Numbered from the stretch's first letter, positions 9,488 through 18,276 are shown. The stretch is DNA of 64,000 nt from G963668605 sp963668605 (GCA_963668605.1 OY764903.1:7254001-7318000), one strand, 5' to 3'. The notes: generated by a model from the sequence alone, not told the origin. Program-made: numbers and translations.

Positions 9488-9505
9488 CAGTGATTTCAGT
9501 CACTG
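9488..9505. promoter_or_regulatory. Crp/Fnr-like palindrome
   Basis: CAGTGA-TTTCAG-TCACTG has perfect 6-bp arms with the GTGA-N6-TCAC core of Crp-type sites. It lies 41 bp beyond the stop of the DUF6448 gene. Two further sites of the same form are at 10163 and 10299. Confidence 0.45.
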
Positions 9506-9545
9506 ACTTCGACGTTGGCTTTCACTTTCGAAATGGCCGGACAAG

Positions 9546-10127
9546 TTAATGCGCGTCGTGCGCAACGTGCCCAACCGGGGTGATGACCGCCATGTGCAAG
9601 CCCTCAACGAAATGGATGAATCGGACGTAAGCTGCCACATACTCACGCCCCCCGTTGACGTCGGAAGGTTCGTAGCGTTTGGCTTCCCGCACTCGATGAA
9701 AGCGCTGATTGACGCCCTCCTGTACGGCCGCAGTGAGCATTTTCGTGAGGCTTACGTCGCTGCCTTTTTCGATTGCTTGATCGGCAGCGGTAATCGCAGG
9801 GCTGAGGGCGTAGCCCGCTGGTTTCAGCCCATCGTAGGACGCGCCTTCGCCAGCACGATGGACTCGAACGAGAGTTTCGAAGAACCATGTGTCGGCGAGG
9901 CGCTCGGCATCAGGATTAAGCTTGCGGACGGCGAGCGTTCGAATAAAGGATTGGCGGATGACGTCCTCATCCTTGGGCTGGACCCAGGGCATGACCAAGT
10001 TAACGTCGCCGGACGCCAAAGCTTCACGGGTGGCTTTGACTACCGGGCCGTCGATGCTATCGCAATGAGCGGAGGAACTCGCGACCGTCATGCTGGCGAG
10101 CCCGAAGATGGTAAAGATATTTCGCAT
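9546..10127 (-). CDS. DUF6448 family exported protein
   Basis: The ATG at 10127 gives 193 residues with a typical signal peptide (residues 1-21, ending ASSSA); a GTG 30 bp upstream is less likely. The mature part has the blocks AHCDSIDGPVV, VNLVMPWVQPKDE, ADTWFFETLVRVHRAGEGA and the C-terminal AYVRFIHFVEGLH, which I recognise as DUF6448. The function of that family is not established. Conserved His, Cys and acidic residues make metal binding conceivable, but that is a guess. A TGTGA-N6-TCACA site 36 bp upstream of the start suggests control by a Crp/Fnr-family regulator. The gene is monocistronic. Confidence 0.8.
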   Translation of the reverse strand: MRNIFTIFGLASMTVASSSAHCDSIDGPVVKATREALASGDVNLVMPWVQPKDEDVIRQSFIRTLAVRKLNPDAERLADTWFFETLVRVHRAGEGASYDGLKPAGYALSPAITAADQAIEKGSDVSLTKMLTAAVQEGVNQRFHRVREAKRYEPSDVNGGREYVAAYVRFIHFVEGLHMAVITPVGHVAHDAH

Positions 10128-10162
10128 GGTACTAAAGGGTGGCACGAGATTCACCACAAAGC

Positions 10163-10178
10163 TGTGATCTCAGTCACA
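10163..10178. promoter_or_regulatory. Crp/Fnr-type site upstream of DUF6448 gene
   Basis: TGTGA-TCTCAG-TCACA is an exact match to the TGTGA-N6-TCACA consensus of Crp-type regulators. It ends 36 bp upstream of the DUF6448 ATG, within or close to its promoter. Confidence 0.6.
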
Positions 10179-10298
10179 ACGCGTAGCGCGCTGTGGGGTG
10201 GACAGGCTGCAAGCGTTTGAGTTCTGCCATTGGTCGATGACCTCAATGTCGGCGTGGAGGGCGTTTGGTAGCACCGATTGCGAAATTTGGAGCGCTGG

Positions 10299-10312
10299 GT
10301 GACTGCGGTCAC
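10299..10312. promoter_or_regulatory. Crp/Fnr-like palindrome
   Basis: GTGA-CTGCGG-TCAC, the third half-kilobase neighbour of the same form. It is about 170 bp upstream of the DUF6448 start and 626 bp upstream of aquaporin. Confidence 0.4.
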
Positions 10313-10328
10313 TAAACCAAATAGGAAG

Positions 10329-10349
10329 TCCCCCGGCTTTGCCGGGGGA
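10329..10349. terminator. strong hairpin, possible terminator
   Basis: TCCCCCGGC-TTT-GCCGGGGGA forms a perfect 9-bp stem with a 3-base loop. Neither side has a clear run of T, so it may be a bidirectional stem without true intrinsic termination, or a short dispersed palindrome. It lies just beyond the stop of the minus-strand frame ending at 10353. Confidence 0.4.
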
Positions 10350-10352
10350 TAC

Positions 10353-10640
10353 TTACTTCTTCAGATCAATGTGCCTCCCGTCTTTCCGTCGCTTCTGGCT
10401 TGCTCCCCAAGCCGCGTAGGCATTGTTGACGATGGCGAGCGAGATATTTCGCATGCCGGATGCTGCCTTCATTGTGTGCCCTTCCGGCCTGTCTCGGTTT
10501 TGGGGTTCACCCCACGTGTATCTACTGCCGTCGGTGAGACCTGCGATCTGCAGCCAGATGACGACGGGCGTGTCCGTCACAGCGGTGATGTCGTTAACAG
10601 CCGGGTTGGCGTCCGCTGCCTGATGGCATTTGAGGTGACC
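10353..10640 (-). other. uncertain small reading frame, possibly a gene remnant
   Basis: An open minus-strand stretch of about 95 codons that ends at 10353, directly before the hairpin at 10329-10349. It has no ATG near its upstream end; GTG at 10580 would give 75 residues (ending ASQKRRKDGRHIDLKK). I recognise no family. The position next to a terminator-like stem is the only support, so it may be the tail of a broken gene or a chance frame. Confidence 0.2.
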
Positions 10641-10689
10641 GAAAAGGGACCGGCGTTTTTAGCCCATCGTGAACCACTCCGTGAACCCC

Positions 10690-10732
10690 TCACTCTCTAA
10701 AATCATCCGCTAAGCCACTGATTCCCTGTTGG
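10690..10732 (+). repeat. 42-bp imperfect direct repeat, copy 2
   Basis: Second copy of the repeat at 9212-9253, with about 80% identity by eye and one single-base indel. It lies between the uncertain small frame and aquaporin. Confidence 0.5.
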
Positions 10733-10938
10733 AGCATGGGTTGAAACATCCAGCAGTTGGGCAGAGTCTGACACCTGAACTCTTGTCGCGACTGGAGCAA
10801 ACCAGAGCCGCCAAGGAGGCTCATGCCGGTCATTTCGTCTTGATTCGGGCGTCACTCACGAAAAAGCCGGCAGAATCTTGAATCGCTATCCTGCATTCCG
10901 AATCTAATCGCCGAGGATCATTCCTCAAGGAGGAAGGC

Positions 10939-11634
10939 ATGTCAATTGGAAAACGAGCCGCCGCCGAATTCTTTGGTACGTTCTGGCTCGTCTTTGGCGG
11001 TTGCGGGAGTGCGGTGCTGGCCGCGGCGTTCCCCGGTTTAGGAATCGGATTTGCGGGCGTAGCGCTGGCCTTCGGATTGACCGTTCTGACCATGGCCTTT
11101 GCGATCGGCCATATTTCAGGCTGCCACCTGAATCCGGCGGTTTCGGTCGGACTGGTGGTGGGTAAACGATTTCCTGCATCCGACCTGGTGCAGTACGTCA
11201 TCGCTCAAGTCTTGGGCGGCATCGCCGGCGCCGGCGTCCTGTACGTGATTGCCAGCGGAAAGGCCGGTTTTAGCACTGCGGGCGGTTTTGCGTCGAACGG
11301 TTATGCGGAACACTCGCCGGGCCTGTACTCCATGGGTGCTTGCCTGACCGCCGAGATCGTACTTACGTTTTTCTTTCTCATGATTATCCTCGGAGCCACC
11401 GACAAGCGGGCGCCCGCGGGCTTTGCCCCGATCCCAATCGGCCTCGGGTTGACGTTGATCCACCTGATCGGAATCCCGGTGACCAACCTTTCGGTCAACC
11501 CCGCGCGCAGCACGGGTCCGGCCGTCTTTGTGGGCGGTTGGGCGATCGAGCAGTTGTGGTTGTTCTGGCTGGCCCCGATCATTGGAGCCGCGCTTGCTGG
11601 TATAGTCTATCCGCTGATTGCCAAAGAAAAGTGA
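10939..11634 (+). CDS. aqpZ: Aquaporin Z water channel
   Basis: A 231-residue integral membrane protein with six membrane segments and the two half-helix signatures HLNPAVS (NPA 65-67) and SVNPARS (NPA 187-189). The selectivity-filter positions agree with water-specific AqpZ: F45, H175 and R190, with no Asp insertion of glycerol facilitators. An AAGGAGGAAGGC ribosome site sits immediately before the ATG. It allows rapid water flux across the inner membrane. It is transcribed alone, with an upstream region containing repeats and Crp/Fnr-like sites, although the nearest site is over 600 bp away. Confidence 0.95.
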   Translation: MSIGKRAAAEFFGTFWLVFGGCGSAVLAAAFPGLGIGFAGVALAFGLTVLTMAFAIGHISGCHLNPAVSVGLVVGKRFPASDLVQYVIAQVLGGIAGAGVLYVIASGKAGFSTAGGFASNGYAEHSPGLYSMGACLTAEIVLTFFFLMIILGATDKRAPAGFAPIPIGLGLTLIHLIGIPVTNLSVNPARSTGPAVFVGGWAIEQLWLFWLAPIIGAALAGIVYPLIAKEK

Positions 11635-11694
11635 TCTGCGCACCCACGCTGTGGGACCGGTGCGATGTTCTCAGCCTGTCCCGCAGCGCTTGGG

Positions 11695-12891
11695 TTATGC
11701 GTAACTGGAGACGGATTCAGCGTTCTTCTTCGCCCGTTCCCGCGTGATTTGCTGCATGTATCCGCTTGCGCGAAACGCCCGCATCGGATCGACTTCCAAG
11801 CCGCGCGCCGTGCGCCACGATTCGAGGGCCGGCGTCACATCGGTGCGGAAGGCTTTCTTGAGACACTCTTCCGCATCGATCAGTTCGGCGCCGTCCTGGG
11901 CCGCGGCGAGCGTGGCGTGATCGACCAATGCCGCTTTGGCGTACAGTTCCTGCCCGGTCGTTACGGTCTGGATCATCTCCTCGATCTTAGGCTTCAGGTT
12001 GTGGCTCTGGTCGACCATGAAGGCGATGTCGGCACACTTGCCGGTTTCCCAGGAGTGGAAGTGGATCTCGTGGAAGATGCGGAAGACCTGGTACGGGTCG
12101 ATCGAGCCGAGCGTCAGATCGTCGTCCGCGTAACGGCGGTCGTTGAAATGGAAACCGCCCAACATGTTTTCATCGAGCAGCCACGCGACGATCTGTTCGA
12201 TGTTTTGCGCCTGGTAGTGATGGCCGGTGTCGACCAGCACTTTCGCCTTCGGTCCGCACTTGTAGGCAAGCGTAAGCGCCATGCCCCAATCGGCGATATC
12301 AGTATGATAGAAGGCCGGCTCGAAGGGCTTGTACTCAATCAGCAGACGCTGCTCCGGGCCGAGTTTGTCATGAACCGCTTTGAGCCCTTCGGCGAACCAA
12401 TGCTTGCGGTGGCGGATGTTGGCGGTGCCTGGGAAGTTGGAACCGTCGGCGAACCACGGCGTGATGTCGCGGCTGCCCGTCAAACCAGCGATCTCGACGC
12501 AATCGAGAATGTGGTTCAGCGTGCGCTTGCGAATCTGCGGATCCGGATTGCCGAGCGAGCCGTGTTTGTACTCCTGATCCTGAAAGACATTCGGGCTGAT
12601 CGAGCCGACGCGCACGCCTTTCGATTTCGCGAGTTCCAAAACCGCGGGCACATCCGCAGTGCCTTTCGGGAAGTCCCACAGCACGTGCGCCGCCACCGTC
12701 GGGCAGCAACCCGTCACTCGATTAACTTCTCCGGCGTCGCTGACCTTTTCCAGCATTGTCGACGCCGCGGCCGGCTGCAAAAACTTCCCGAAGCGGGTAC
12801 CTGTGTTTGAAAATGCCCACGAGGGCAACTCGACGCGGAACTCGTCCAGCGCCTTGTGAATGCGTTCTTCCTGAGCCGTTGTGAGTGCCAT
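11695..12891 (-). CDS. rhaI: L-rhamnose isomerase, TIM-barrel (RhaI type)
   Basis: Start at the ATG at 12891 (398 residues), 9 bp after the stop of the upstream esterase and preceded by AGGA; the 36 bp longer frame would overlap that gene. The sequence resembles the rhizobial/Pseudomonas-type L-rhamnose isomerases: LPSWAFSNTGTRFGKF near residue 22, then barrel strands with likely metal ligands E186 (LLIEYKPFEP), D221 (VLVDTGHHYQ) and H248 (GGFHFNDRRY). It converts L-rhamnose to L-rhamnulose in the cytoplasm. It is co-transcribed behind a secreted esterase, which fits a rhamnose-bearing acetylated glycan. No rhamnulose kinase is in the window. Confidence 0.85.
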   Translation of the reverse strand: MALTTAQEERIHKALDEFRVELPSWAFSNTGTRFGKFLQPAAASTMLEKVSDAGEVNRVTGCCPTVAAHVLWDFPKGTADVPAVLELAKSKGVRVGSISPNVFQDQEYKHGSLGNPDPQIRKRTLNHILDCVEIAGLTGSRDITPWFADGSNFPGTANIRHRKHWFAEGLKAVHDKLGPEQRLLIEYKPFEPAFYHTDIADWGMALTLAYKCGPKAKVLVDTGHHYQAQNIEQIVAWLLDENMLGGFHFNDRRYADDDLTLGSIDPYQVFRIFHEIHFHSWETGKCADIAFMVDQSHNLKPKIEEMIQTVTTGQELYAKAALVDHATLAAAQDGAELIDAEECLKKAFRTDVTPALESWRTARGLEVDPMRAFRASGYMQQITRERAKKNAESVSSYA

Positions 12892-12899
12892 ATTTTTCC

Positions 12900-14432
12900 T
12901 TATCGATAAACCTTGGGTTCCTGCCATTCGTCGGAGCGGAACGGCCCCGCCGGCAGCCCGCTAGTGTTGAACAAATTGCATTCCGGACTCTCCGCCCAGG
13001 CGTAGCGCACGTGGAGCGGCTGTTTCACTTTGGGGCTCGAGACGACGACGGTCTCTTTGTCGATGCGCGCCTCGGCCGGCACGAAGTTGCCGTCCTTACC
13101 GGCGATCAGAAAGCCTTTCAGCGCTCCGCCCTTGGCCGTCAGGCCGCCGGCGGTGTGATCGAACCAGACGCGCAGCGCATTGTCTTCCACGGTCACCTGG
13201 CGGAACAGCGGCCCGGAGTAAACCAGCTTTTCTCCATACGCGACGGCGCGTGCGGCCAGCCCCAGACGCAGGCCGACATCCTGCTTGTTCGTCGGATGGA
13301 TATTGTCGGGGTTGCCGATGTCGATGGTAACGGCCATGCCGGTGTTCCTCAACTGTAACGCCATCGTCTGCGCCTCACGCAACTCCGGCCACTGGCTTTC
13401 GGGATTGTTCTTGCCATAGTTGGCGAGTTGCACGAAGAGGAACGGGAAGTCGCCCTGACCCCAGGCGTTCCGCCAGTCCTGGATCATCGCCTGGAACAGG
13501 CGGCGATAGACATAGGCCCGGCGCTGATTGGCATTGTTCTCGCCCTGATACCAGATGGCGCCTTTGATGGCGTAAGGCGTGAGCGGTGCGATCATGGCGT
13601 TGTAAAGCCCCGACGGCGCCCATTGGTGATTCGGCCCGGCTGGAGGACTCGGTTTGCGCGGCGCCGGCTTGCCGTCGGCCTTTGCCTTCGCAACGCTGGC
13701 GTCCCAGTTCTTGGTCTGCATTTCGTAACGCAGCATCGCCTCCGGGTTGTCGTTCAACGATTTGGCCCAGTCCGCAAAGACGGAGATCAGCGCCGGATCC
13801 GCGGCCAGCGCGGGGCCGCTCGTCCAGGCTTGCGCCGGAGTGCCGCCCCAGTCGGATTCGATCACGCCGATGGGCACGTTCAGCTTCTGGTGCAGATGCC
13901 GTGCGAAGAAGTAACCGGCGGCTGAGAAACTCGCCGCGCTCTTGGGGTCGCAGGCGGCCCATTTTGCCGTGACGTCATCGAGCGGAACCTCGGAGACCTT
14001 GCTGGCGACCTTGAAAAAACGGATTTGCGGGTAGTTCGCGGCGGCGAGTTCTTTCTCGGCGTTGTCCCCGCGCGAGACGGTGAAAGCCATGTTCGACTGT
14101 CCCGAGGCGACCCACACTTCACCCACCAGCACGTCCTTTACCTCGATCGCGTTCTTGCCCTGAATGCTCAAGGTGAACGGACCGCCCGCCGCCGAGGGCT
14201 GCAGTATCGCGGCCCAGCGTCCGAGCGTGTCCGCCTTGACGGCCACGGCCTGGCTGCGGAATTTTACCGAGACCTGTTCGCCCGGGTCGGCCTTGCCCCA
14301 GATGCGGACCGGGACGTCGCGCTGCAGCAGCATGTGATCGGAAATCAGCGCGGGCAAGCGCACGTCCGCGTGGAGCGCCAGCGCGGCCAACGGCAACGCC
14401 AAGCATTGAAATAACCAGGTGTGTTTCTTCAT
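12900..14432 (-). CDS. Sialate O-acetylesterase-like SGNH esterase, secreted
   Basis: A 510-residue protein with a signal peptide (1-22) and the SASA/DUF303 layout: an N-terminal beta-domain (residues 24-105), then the SGNH catalytic domain. The nucleophile block is VASGQSNM, with Ser113. The WYQGENN block and the late DNIHPTNKQDVG (catalytic Asp-x-x-His) are intact. It removes O-acetyl groups from sugars outside the cytoplasm. The family includes true sialate esterases but also xylan and pectin acetylesterases, so the substrate is uncertain. It is first in a two-gene unit with the rhamnose isomerase and diverges from the sulfatase at 14519. Confidence 0.9.
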   Translation of the reverse strand: MKKHTWLFQCLALPLAALALHADVRLPALISDHMLLQRDVPVRIWGKADPGEQVSVKFRSQAVAVKADTLGRWAAILQPSAAGGPFTLSIQGKNAIEVKDVLVGEVWVASGQSNMAFTVSRGDNAEKELAAANYPQIRFFKVASKVSEVPLDDVTAKWAACDPKSAASFSAAGYFFARHLHQKLNVPIGVIESDWGGTPAQAWTSGPALAADPALISVFADWAKSLNDNPEAMLRYEMQTKNWDASVAKAKADGKPAPRKPSPPAGPNHQWAPSGLYNAMIAPLTPYAIKGAIWYQGENNANQRRAYVYRRLFQAMIQDWRNAWGQGDFPFLFVQLANYGKNNPESQWPELREAQTMALQLRNTGMAVTIDIGNPDNIHPTNKQDVGLRLGLAARAVAYGEKLVYSGPLFRQVTVEDNALRVWFDHTAGGLTAKGGALKGFLIAGKDGNFVPAEARIDKETVVVSSPKVKQPLHVRYAWAESPECNLFNTSGLPAGPFRSDEWQEPKVYR

Positions 14433-14518
14433 TATTTCGCCAATTGCGATCGTATCATCTTGCTTGACGCCGCAGCTATGCAGGAGCCCGCGGACTGGGG
14501 TATCGTAGTCATTTCACC

Positions 14519-15880
14519 ATGATGACCCGCAGAAACTTACTGGCCGCCGCGACAGCAGGCGGACTCGCGGCCTCCACGTCCGCGCCCGCTTCCAACAAAC
14601 CCAACGTGATCCTGATTGTCGCCGACGATTTGGGTTGCCGCGATGTCGGATGCTATGGCGCGTCAGATCTCAAGACGCCCAATCTCGACGCCATGGCCGC
14701 CACCGGCGCGCTGTTCGACAACTGGTATTCGAATGCGCCCGTCTGCGCTCCCGCCCGTGCGGCGATTCTCAGCGGACGCTTTCCCGCCAAGGCCGGTGTT
14801 GCGAACAACGGCAAACCGATGACGGCGGGCATTGCCAACTTCGGGTCGACTCTCAAGGCGAACGGCTACGCGACGGCCGCGATCGGAAAATGGCACCTGG
14901 GCAGCGACGCCGCGACCTGCCCGAACGGCCACGGTTTCGATTACTTCTATGGTTTCCATTCCGGCTGCGTCGACTTTTTCTCACATCGTTATTATTGGGG
15001 CGAACCACGCCTGGCGAACTACCACGATCTGTGGCGCAATCGCACCGAGATTTTCGAAGACGGCCAGTACCTCACCGAGCGCATTGCGGCCGAGGCTGTG
15101 CAATTCATACACAAGCAGAAACGCACGCCCTTTGCAGCCTACGTTGCCTTCAACGCGCCGCACTATCCGATGCACGCGCCGGCGAAGTATGTGAGCCGCT
15201 TCGCTTCACTTTCGCCGGAACGCCGCATCTATGCCGCTATGATCGCCGCGGTCGACGACGGCGTTGGCGAGATCCGCCGTGCGCTGCGCGAGGATGGGTT
15301 GCTCGATAACACGATCATGATCTTCGTCGGAGACAACGGCGCGACCACGGAAAAGCGCGCCGGCCTCAATCAGGAGTACGCGACGGGCGGCCGCAACGGT
15401 CAGTTCCGCGGTTTTAAGTTCAGCCTCTTCGACGGCGGAATGCACGTTCCGGCCATGATGAGTTGGCCCGCGAAAATTCCCGCCGGGCAGAAACTCGGCG
15501 AACAAGTGATGTCGATGGATATTCTGCCCACACTGTGCCGAGCCACCGGCTCGAAGTTGCCGGACGGAGCAAAGTTCGATGGCAGCGATATTCTCGATGT
15601 CGTCACCTCGAAGGCGAAGTCGCCGCACAAAGCGCTTTTCTGGAGCCAGGGCGGCCAGTTGGCCGTGCGCCGGGACGAGTGGAAACTCGTCATCGACGGA
15701 CGCGTCTACGACCGCAAGCCGGAAGGCAGCAAACCCCTGACCGGCGAGGACGCCATGTTTCTCTCCAACCTAGTGGACGATCCAGGCGAGAGCAAGAACC
15801 TGCGCCGTCTGCATCCCAACATCGTTGATGAATTGGCCACGCTGGTTCAGCAGTGGCACGCCACGCTGCCGAAGGAATGA
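14519..15880 (+). CDS. Sulfatase (Cys-type, CAPAR), exported
   Basis: 453 residues. Twin-arginine leader MMTRRNLLAAATAGG, catalytic domain from NVILIVADDLGCRDVG (about 29-44), modification motif C76-A-P-A-R, then IGKWHLG and FVGDNGATTEKR. The C-terminal subdomain contains the usual DEWKLVIDG strand. It is a carbohydrate sulfatase of the large S1 family acting outside the cytoplasm. It starts a plus-strand run with the oxidoreductase at 15942, 61 bp downstream, and a DUF6807 protein. The specific sulfate ester is not predictable by eye. Confidence 0.92.
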   Translation: MMTRRNLLAAATAGGLAASTSAPASNKPNVILIVADDLGCRDVGCYGASDLKTPNLDAMAATGALFDNWYSNAPVCAPARAAILSGRFPAKAGVANNGKPMTAGIANFGSTLKANGYATAAIGKWHLGSDAATCPNGHGFDYFYGFHSGCVDFFSHRYYWGEPRLANYHDLWRNRTEIFEDGQYLTERIAAEAVQFIHKQKRTPFAAYVAFNAPHYPMHAPAKYVSRFASLSPERRIYAAMIAAVDDGVGEIRRALREDGLLDNTIMIFVGDNGATTEKRAGLNQEYATGGRNGQFRGFKFSLFDGGMHVPAMMSWPAKIPAGQKLGEQVMSMDILPTLCRATGSKLPDGAKFDGSDILDVVTSKAKSPHKALFWSQGGQLAVRRDEWKLVIDGRVYDRKPEGSKPLTGEDAMFLSNLVDDPGESKNLRRLHPNIVDELATLVQQWHATLPKE

Positions 15881-15941
15881 GGCGTGCCGCCGAATCCAGT
15901 CTGGTTGTTTTTGTGTTTTCGATAAGGAGCTTCGCCTACTG

Positions 15942-17243
15942 ATGCCGAATCGCAGACAGTTCTTCCAAGGTCTCGCCGCGCCCGCGGTGGCTGCCGGTTT
16001 TCCGGCCATCGTAAAGGGTTCCGCACTCGGACTCAATGGCGCGGTCGCCGCCAGCGATCGCGTTACGCTTGCCACCGTCGGCGTCGGATGGATGGGCGGG
16101 TCACACGTCGATGCCTTTCTGAAGGCGCCCCAGGCGCAGTACGTCGCCGTGTGCGATCTCGACGACGATCATGCGAAAGACAACAAGGCGAAAATCGACA
16201 AGAAGTATGGCAATTCCGATTGCGTGATGTACCGCGCTTTCGAGGAGGTCATGCTGCGCAAGGACATCGACGCCGTGAGTATCGCGGTTCCCGATCACTG
16301 GCATGGCCTCGTCGCCATTGCCGCCGCGCGCGCGAAGAAAGATATCTATTGCGAGAAGCCGCTGGCGCACAATTTTGCGGAAGGCGCAGCCATGGTTGCC
16401 GCCGCCAGGCAGAATAACTGCATTTGGCAGACCGGCAGTTGGCAGAGATCCAAGGAGCAGTTCCGCAAGGCTTGCGAGTTGGTGCGCAACGGCCGCATCG
16501 GCAAGATCAAGAGTGTCGAGGTCGGCTTGCCCGGCGGACACACCGACTTTGCCAAGACAAAGGATCAGACGGCGTTCACCGAACCGCCCGCGACTCTCGC
16601 CTATGACCGCTGGCTCGGCCCCGCACGGGTAGTGCCCTATTGCGTCGCGCGCGTCCACAAGAACTGGCGTTGGAATCTGAACTTCGCCGGCGGCCAGATT
16701 ATGGATTGGGTCGGCCACCATGTAGACATCGCGCACTGGGGACTCGGCTTCGACGGCACGGGCCCCATAGAGGTTGCGGGTGTGGGCGAGTATCCGCCCG
16801 TGGATGCGCTCTGGAACACTGCGACGAAATACAAGGTCACTGCGAAATACGCCAACGGCGTTGCGATGGTGATCGCGGGCGGCTACAAAGAGATTCGCGG
16901 CGGCACGAAGTGGATCGGTGAAGATGGCTGGATCTGGGTGGACCGCAAGGGCGCCGAAGCCTCGGACCCCGCGCTGCTCACCTCCGAGACGAAGCCCAAC
17001 GACATCCATCTGCCCACGTCGCCCGGCCACTATGAAGAGTTCATCGCCTCGGTGAAGTCGCGCGCTCGCACGCTCACGCCCGCAGAGGTCGCGATCCGTT
17101 CCGCGACGCCCGGCTGGCTCGGACAGATCGCCATGCTAACCGGACGCAAGATTCACTGGGACCCCGAGCAGCAGCGCATCGTCAACGACGCGGCGGCGGA
17201 GAAGTTGCTGTCGCGCGAGATGCGCAGCCCGTGGCGCCTCTAG
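15942..17243 (+). CDS. Gfo/Idh/MocA family oxidoreductase with twin-arginine leader
   Basis: I use the ATG at 15942 (433 residues) because AAGGAG precedes it and the leader PNRRQFFQG begins there; the longer frame starts inside the sulfatase gene. Rossmann loop VGVGWMGG (46-53), family motif EKP at 138-140 (DIYCEKPLAH), and a substrate domain with WRWNLNFAGGQIMDWVGHHVDIAHW. The HH and aromatic residues there resemble those used by secreted members that act on glycosides. It probably performs an NAD-dependent oxidation of a sugar unit released by the neighbouring sulfatase. It is likely co-transcribed with DUF6807 21 bp downstream. Confidence 0.9.
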   Translation: MPNRRQFFQGLAAPAVAAGFPAIVKGSALGLNGAVAASDRVTLATVGVGWMGGSHVDAFLKAPQAQYVAVCDLDDDHAKDNKAKIDKKYGNSDCVMYRAFEEVMLRKDIDAVSIAVPDHWHGLVAIAAARAKKDIYCEKPLAHNFAEGAAMVAAARQNNCIWQTGSWQRSKEQFRKACELVRNGRIGKIKSVEVGLPGGHTDFAKTKDQTAFTEPPATLAYDRWLGPARVVPYCVARVHKNWRWNLNFAGGQIMDWVGHHVDIAHWGLGFDGTGPIEVAGVGEYPPVDALWNTATKYKVTAKYANGVAMVIAGGYKEIRGGTKWIGEDGWIWVDRKGAEASDPALLTSETKPNDIHLPTSPGHYEEFIASVKSRARTLTPAEVAIRSATPGWLGQIAMLTGRKIHWDPEQQRIVNDAAAEKLLSREMRSPWRL

Positions 17244-17264
17244 CGCAGGAGGAGAATTACGGAC

Positions 17265-18158
17265 ATGACCAGGAGCATTCTGACACTGCTTCTTTTCGCG
17301 GCGCTTCCCGCCGCCGCACAGACCGGTTTCTCGTTCCGCGATGTCAACGGGACTTCGCTTGAACTTTCCGAGAACGGCAAGCCGATCTTTCAATATAACT
17401 ACGGCATGATACTGAAAGACGGCTTTCCGGAAGCGATGCGGCGGTCGACCTATCTGCACCCGGTCTATTTGCCCGACGGGACCGTAATCACGGACGATTT
17501 CAACGCGGACCATGCGCACCACCGCGGCATCTCCTGGATGTGGCAGAACATTACCGTCAGCGGCAACACGTACGATCTCTGGACGGTCAAGGGCATCAAG
17601 GAGCGCTTCATACGCTGGACTGCGCGCGAGGCCAACAAACAAGGCGCGAAACTCGCGGCGGAAAACGGCTGGTTCGTGGGCGACACGAAAGTTGTGAAGG
17701 AAAATGTCGAGATCGTCGCACAACCCGTCAAGAACGGCGCGCGGCGTCTCGACTTCACGCTGCGCTTCGAAGCGCTGGGGGCGCCCGTCGAGATTCTGGG
17801 CACGCCCGATCAGAAGAAAGGCTTCGGCGGTTTCTGCTTCCGCTTCGCACCGCGCGATGGCGGCAAAGAGAAGACCGTTATCCGCACGGAGAAGGGCGTC
17901 AACAAAGCCGACGGCATCATGGAAGTACACAAGTGGGCGCAGGTTGAAGGCGTCTTCCACGGAGCGGCGGGAGGCGGGCGCATCGAAGACGATCCGTCCA
18001 ATCCGAATTACCCCAACAACGGCTGGTTGTTGCGCCACGGCTTCGGATTTATGAATCCTTCCTGGCCCGGCAATACACCATTCAAGCTGGTCGCCGGCCA
18101 GCCTTTGATGCTGCGCTATCACGTTACGCTGTACTCCGGCAAAGTGCCGGTGGAGTAG
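17265..18158 (+). CDS. DUF6807 (PmoA-like) secreted protein
   Basis: 297 residues with a signal peptide (1-19, ending PAAAQ). The family signature is NADHAHHRGISWMW (about 80-93); the remainder is beta-rich. AGGAGG lies 12 bp before the ATG. This family is often labelled methane oxygenase PmoA in databases, but it has nothing to do with particulate methane monooxygenase and usually occurs in sugar-degradation loci of Acidobacteria, Planctomycetes and Bacteroidetes. The clustered His residues suggest metal or sugar binding. Its position just after a Gfo/Idh enzyme fits that pattern. The biochemical role is unknown. Confidence 0.85.
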   Translation: MTRSILTLLLFAALPAAAQTGFSFRDVNGTSLELSENGKPIFQYNYGMILKDGFPEAMRRSTYLHPVYLPDGTVITDDFNADHAHHRGISWMWQNITVSGNTYDLWTVKGIKERFIRWTAREANKQGAKLAAENGWFVGDTKVVKENVEIVAQPVKNGARRLDFTLRFEALGAPVEILGTPDQKKGFGGFCFRFAPRDGGKEKTVIRTEKGVNKADGIMEVHKWAQVEGVFHGAAGGGRIEDDPSNPNYPNNGWLLRHGFGFMNPSWPGNTPFKLVAGQPLMLRYHVTLYSGKVPVE

Positions 18159-18217
18159 CGGACGCCACGCCGAAGGCCAACGATTACTAAGGGCCCACCA
18201 CGAAATAACCGTGCCAA

Positions 18218-18276
18218 CCGCTTCCTGACGGTCACGGCTCGGAAGGCCTTTCTGAGCCGCGCGCGTAAGCAAGCGG
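18218..18276. repeat. REP-like imperfect inverted repeat
   Basis: Arms 18218-18240 (starting CCGCTTCCTGACGG) and 18254-18276 (ending TAAGCAAGCGG) match as inverted copies at 18 of 23 positions around a 13-base loop. Weaker matching continues outside the arms (around 18185-18200 and 18280-18298). It lies between the DUF6807 gene and the symporter and could be a hairpin terminator or a dispersed palindrome. Confidence 0.45.

Larger units (their letters stand above)
9058..9545. other. 488-bp gap holding a direct repeat and a Crp/Fnr-like site
   Basis: No supported gene. It contains the first copy of a 42-bp imperfect direct repeat (9212-9253) and the palindrome at 9488-9505, both listed separately. 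Confidence 0.5.
10128..10938. other. 811-bp intergenic region with regulatory sites and an uncertain small frame
   Basis: Holds two Crp/Fnr-like palindromes (10163, 10299), a 9-bp-stem hairpin (10329-10349), a minus-strand frame of about 95 codons ending at 10353 that has no good start, and copy 2 of the direct repeat (10690-10732). No recognised gene. Confidence 0.5.

Noticed and set aside
17265..18158. Naming the DUF6807 protein as methane monooxygenase subunit PmoA
   Set aside because: It has a signal peptide and a soluble beta-rich sequence, with none of the membrane helices of the real PmoA.
17136..18272. Minus-strand frame of 378 codons opposite the DUF6807 gene
   Set aside because: Shadow frame; the plus strand has a signal peptide, a ribosome site and the DUF6807 signature.
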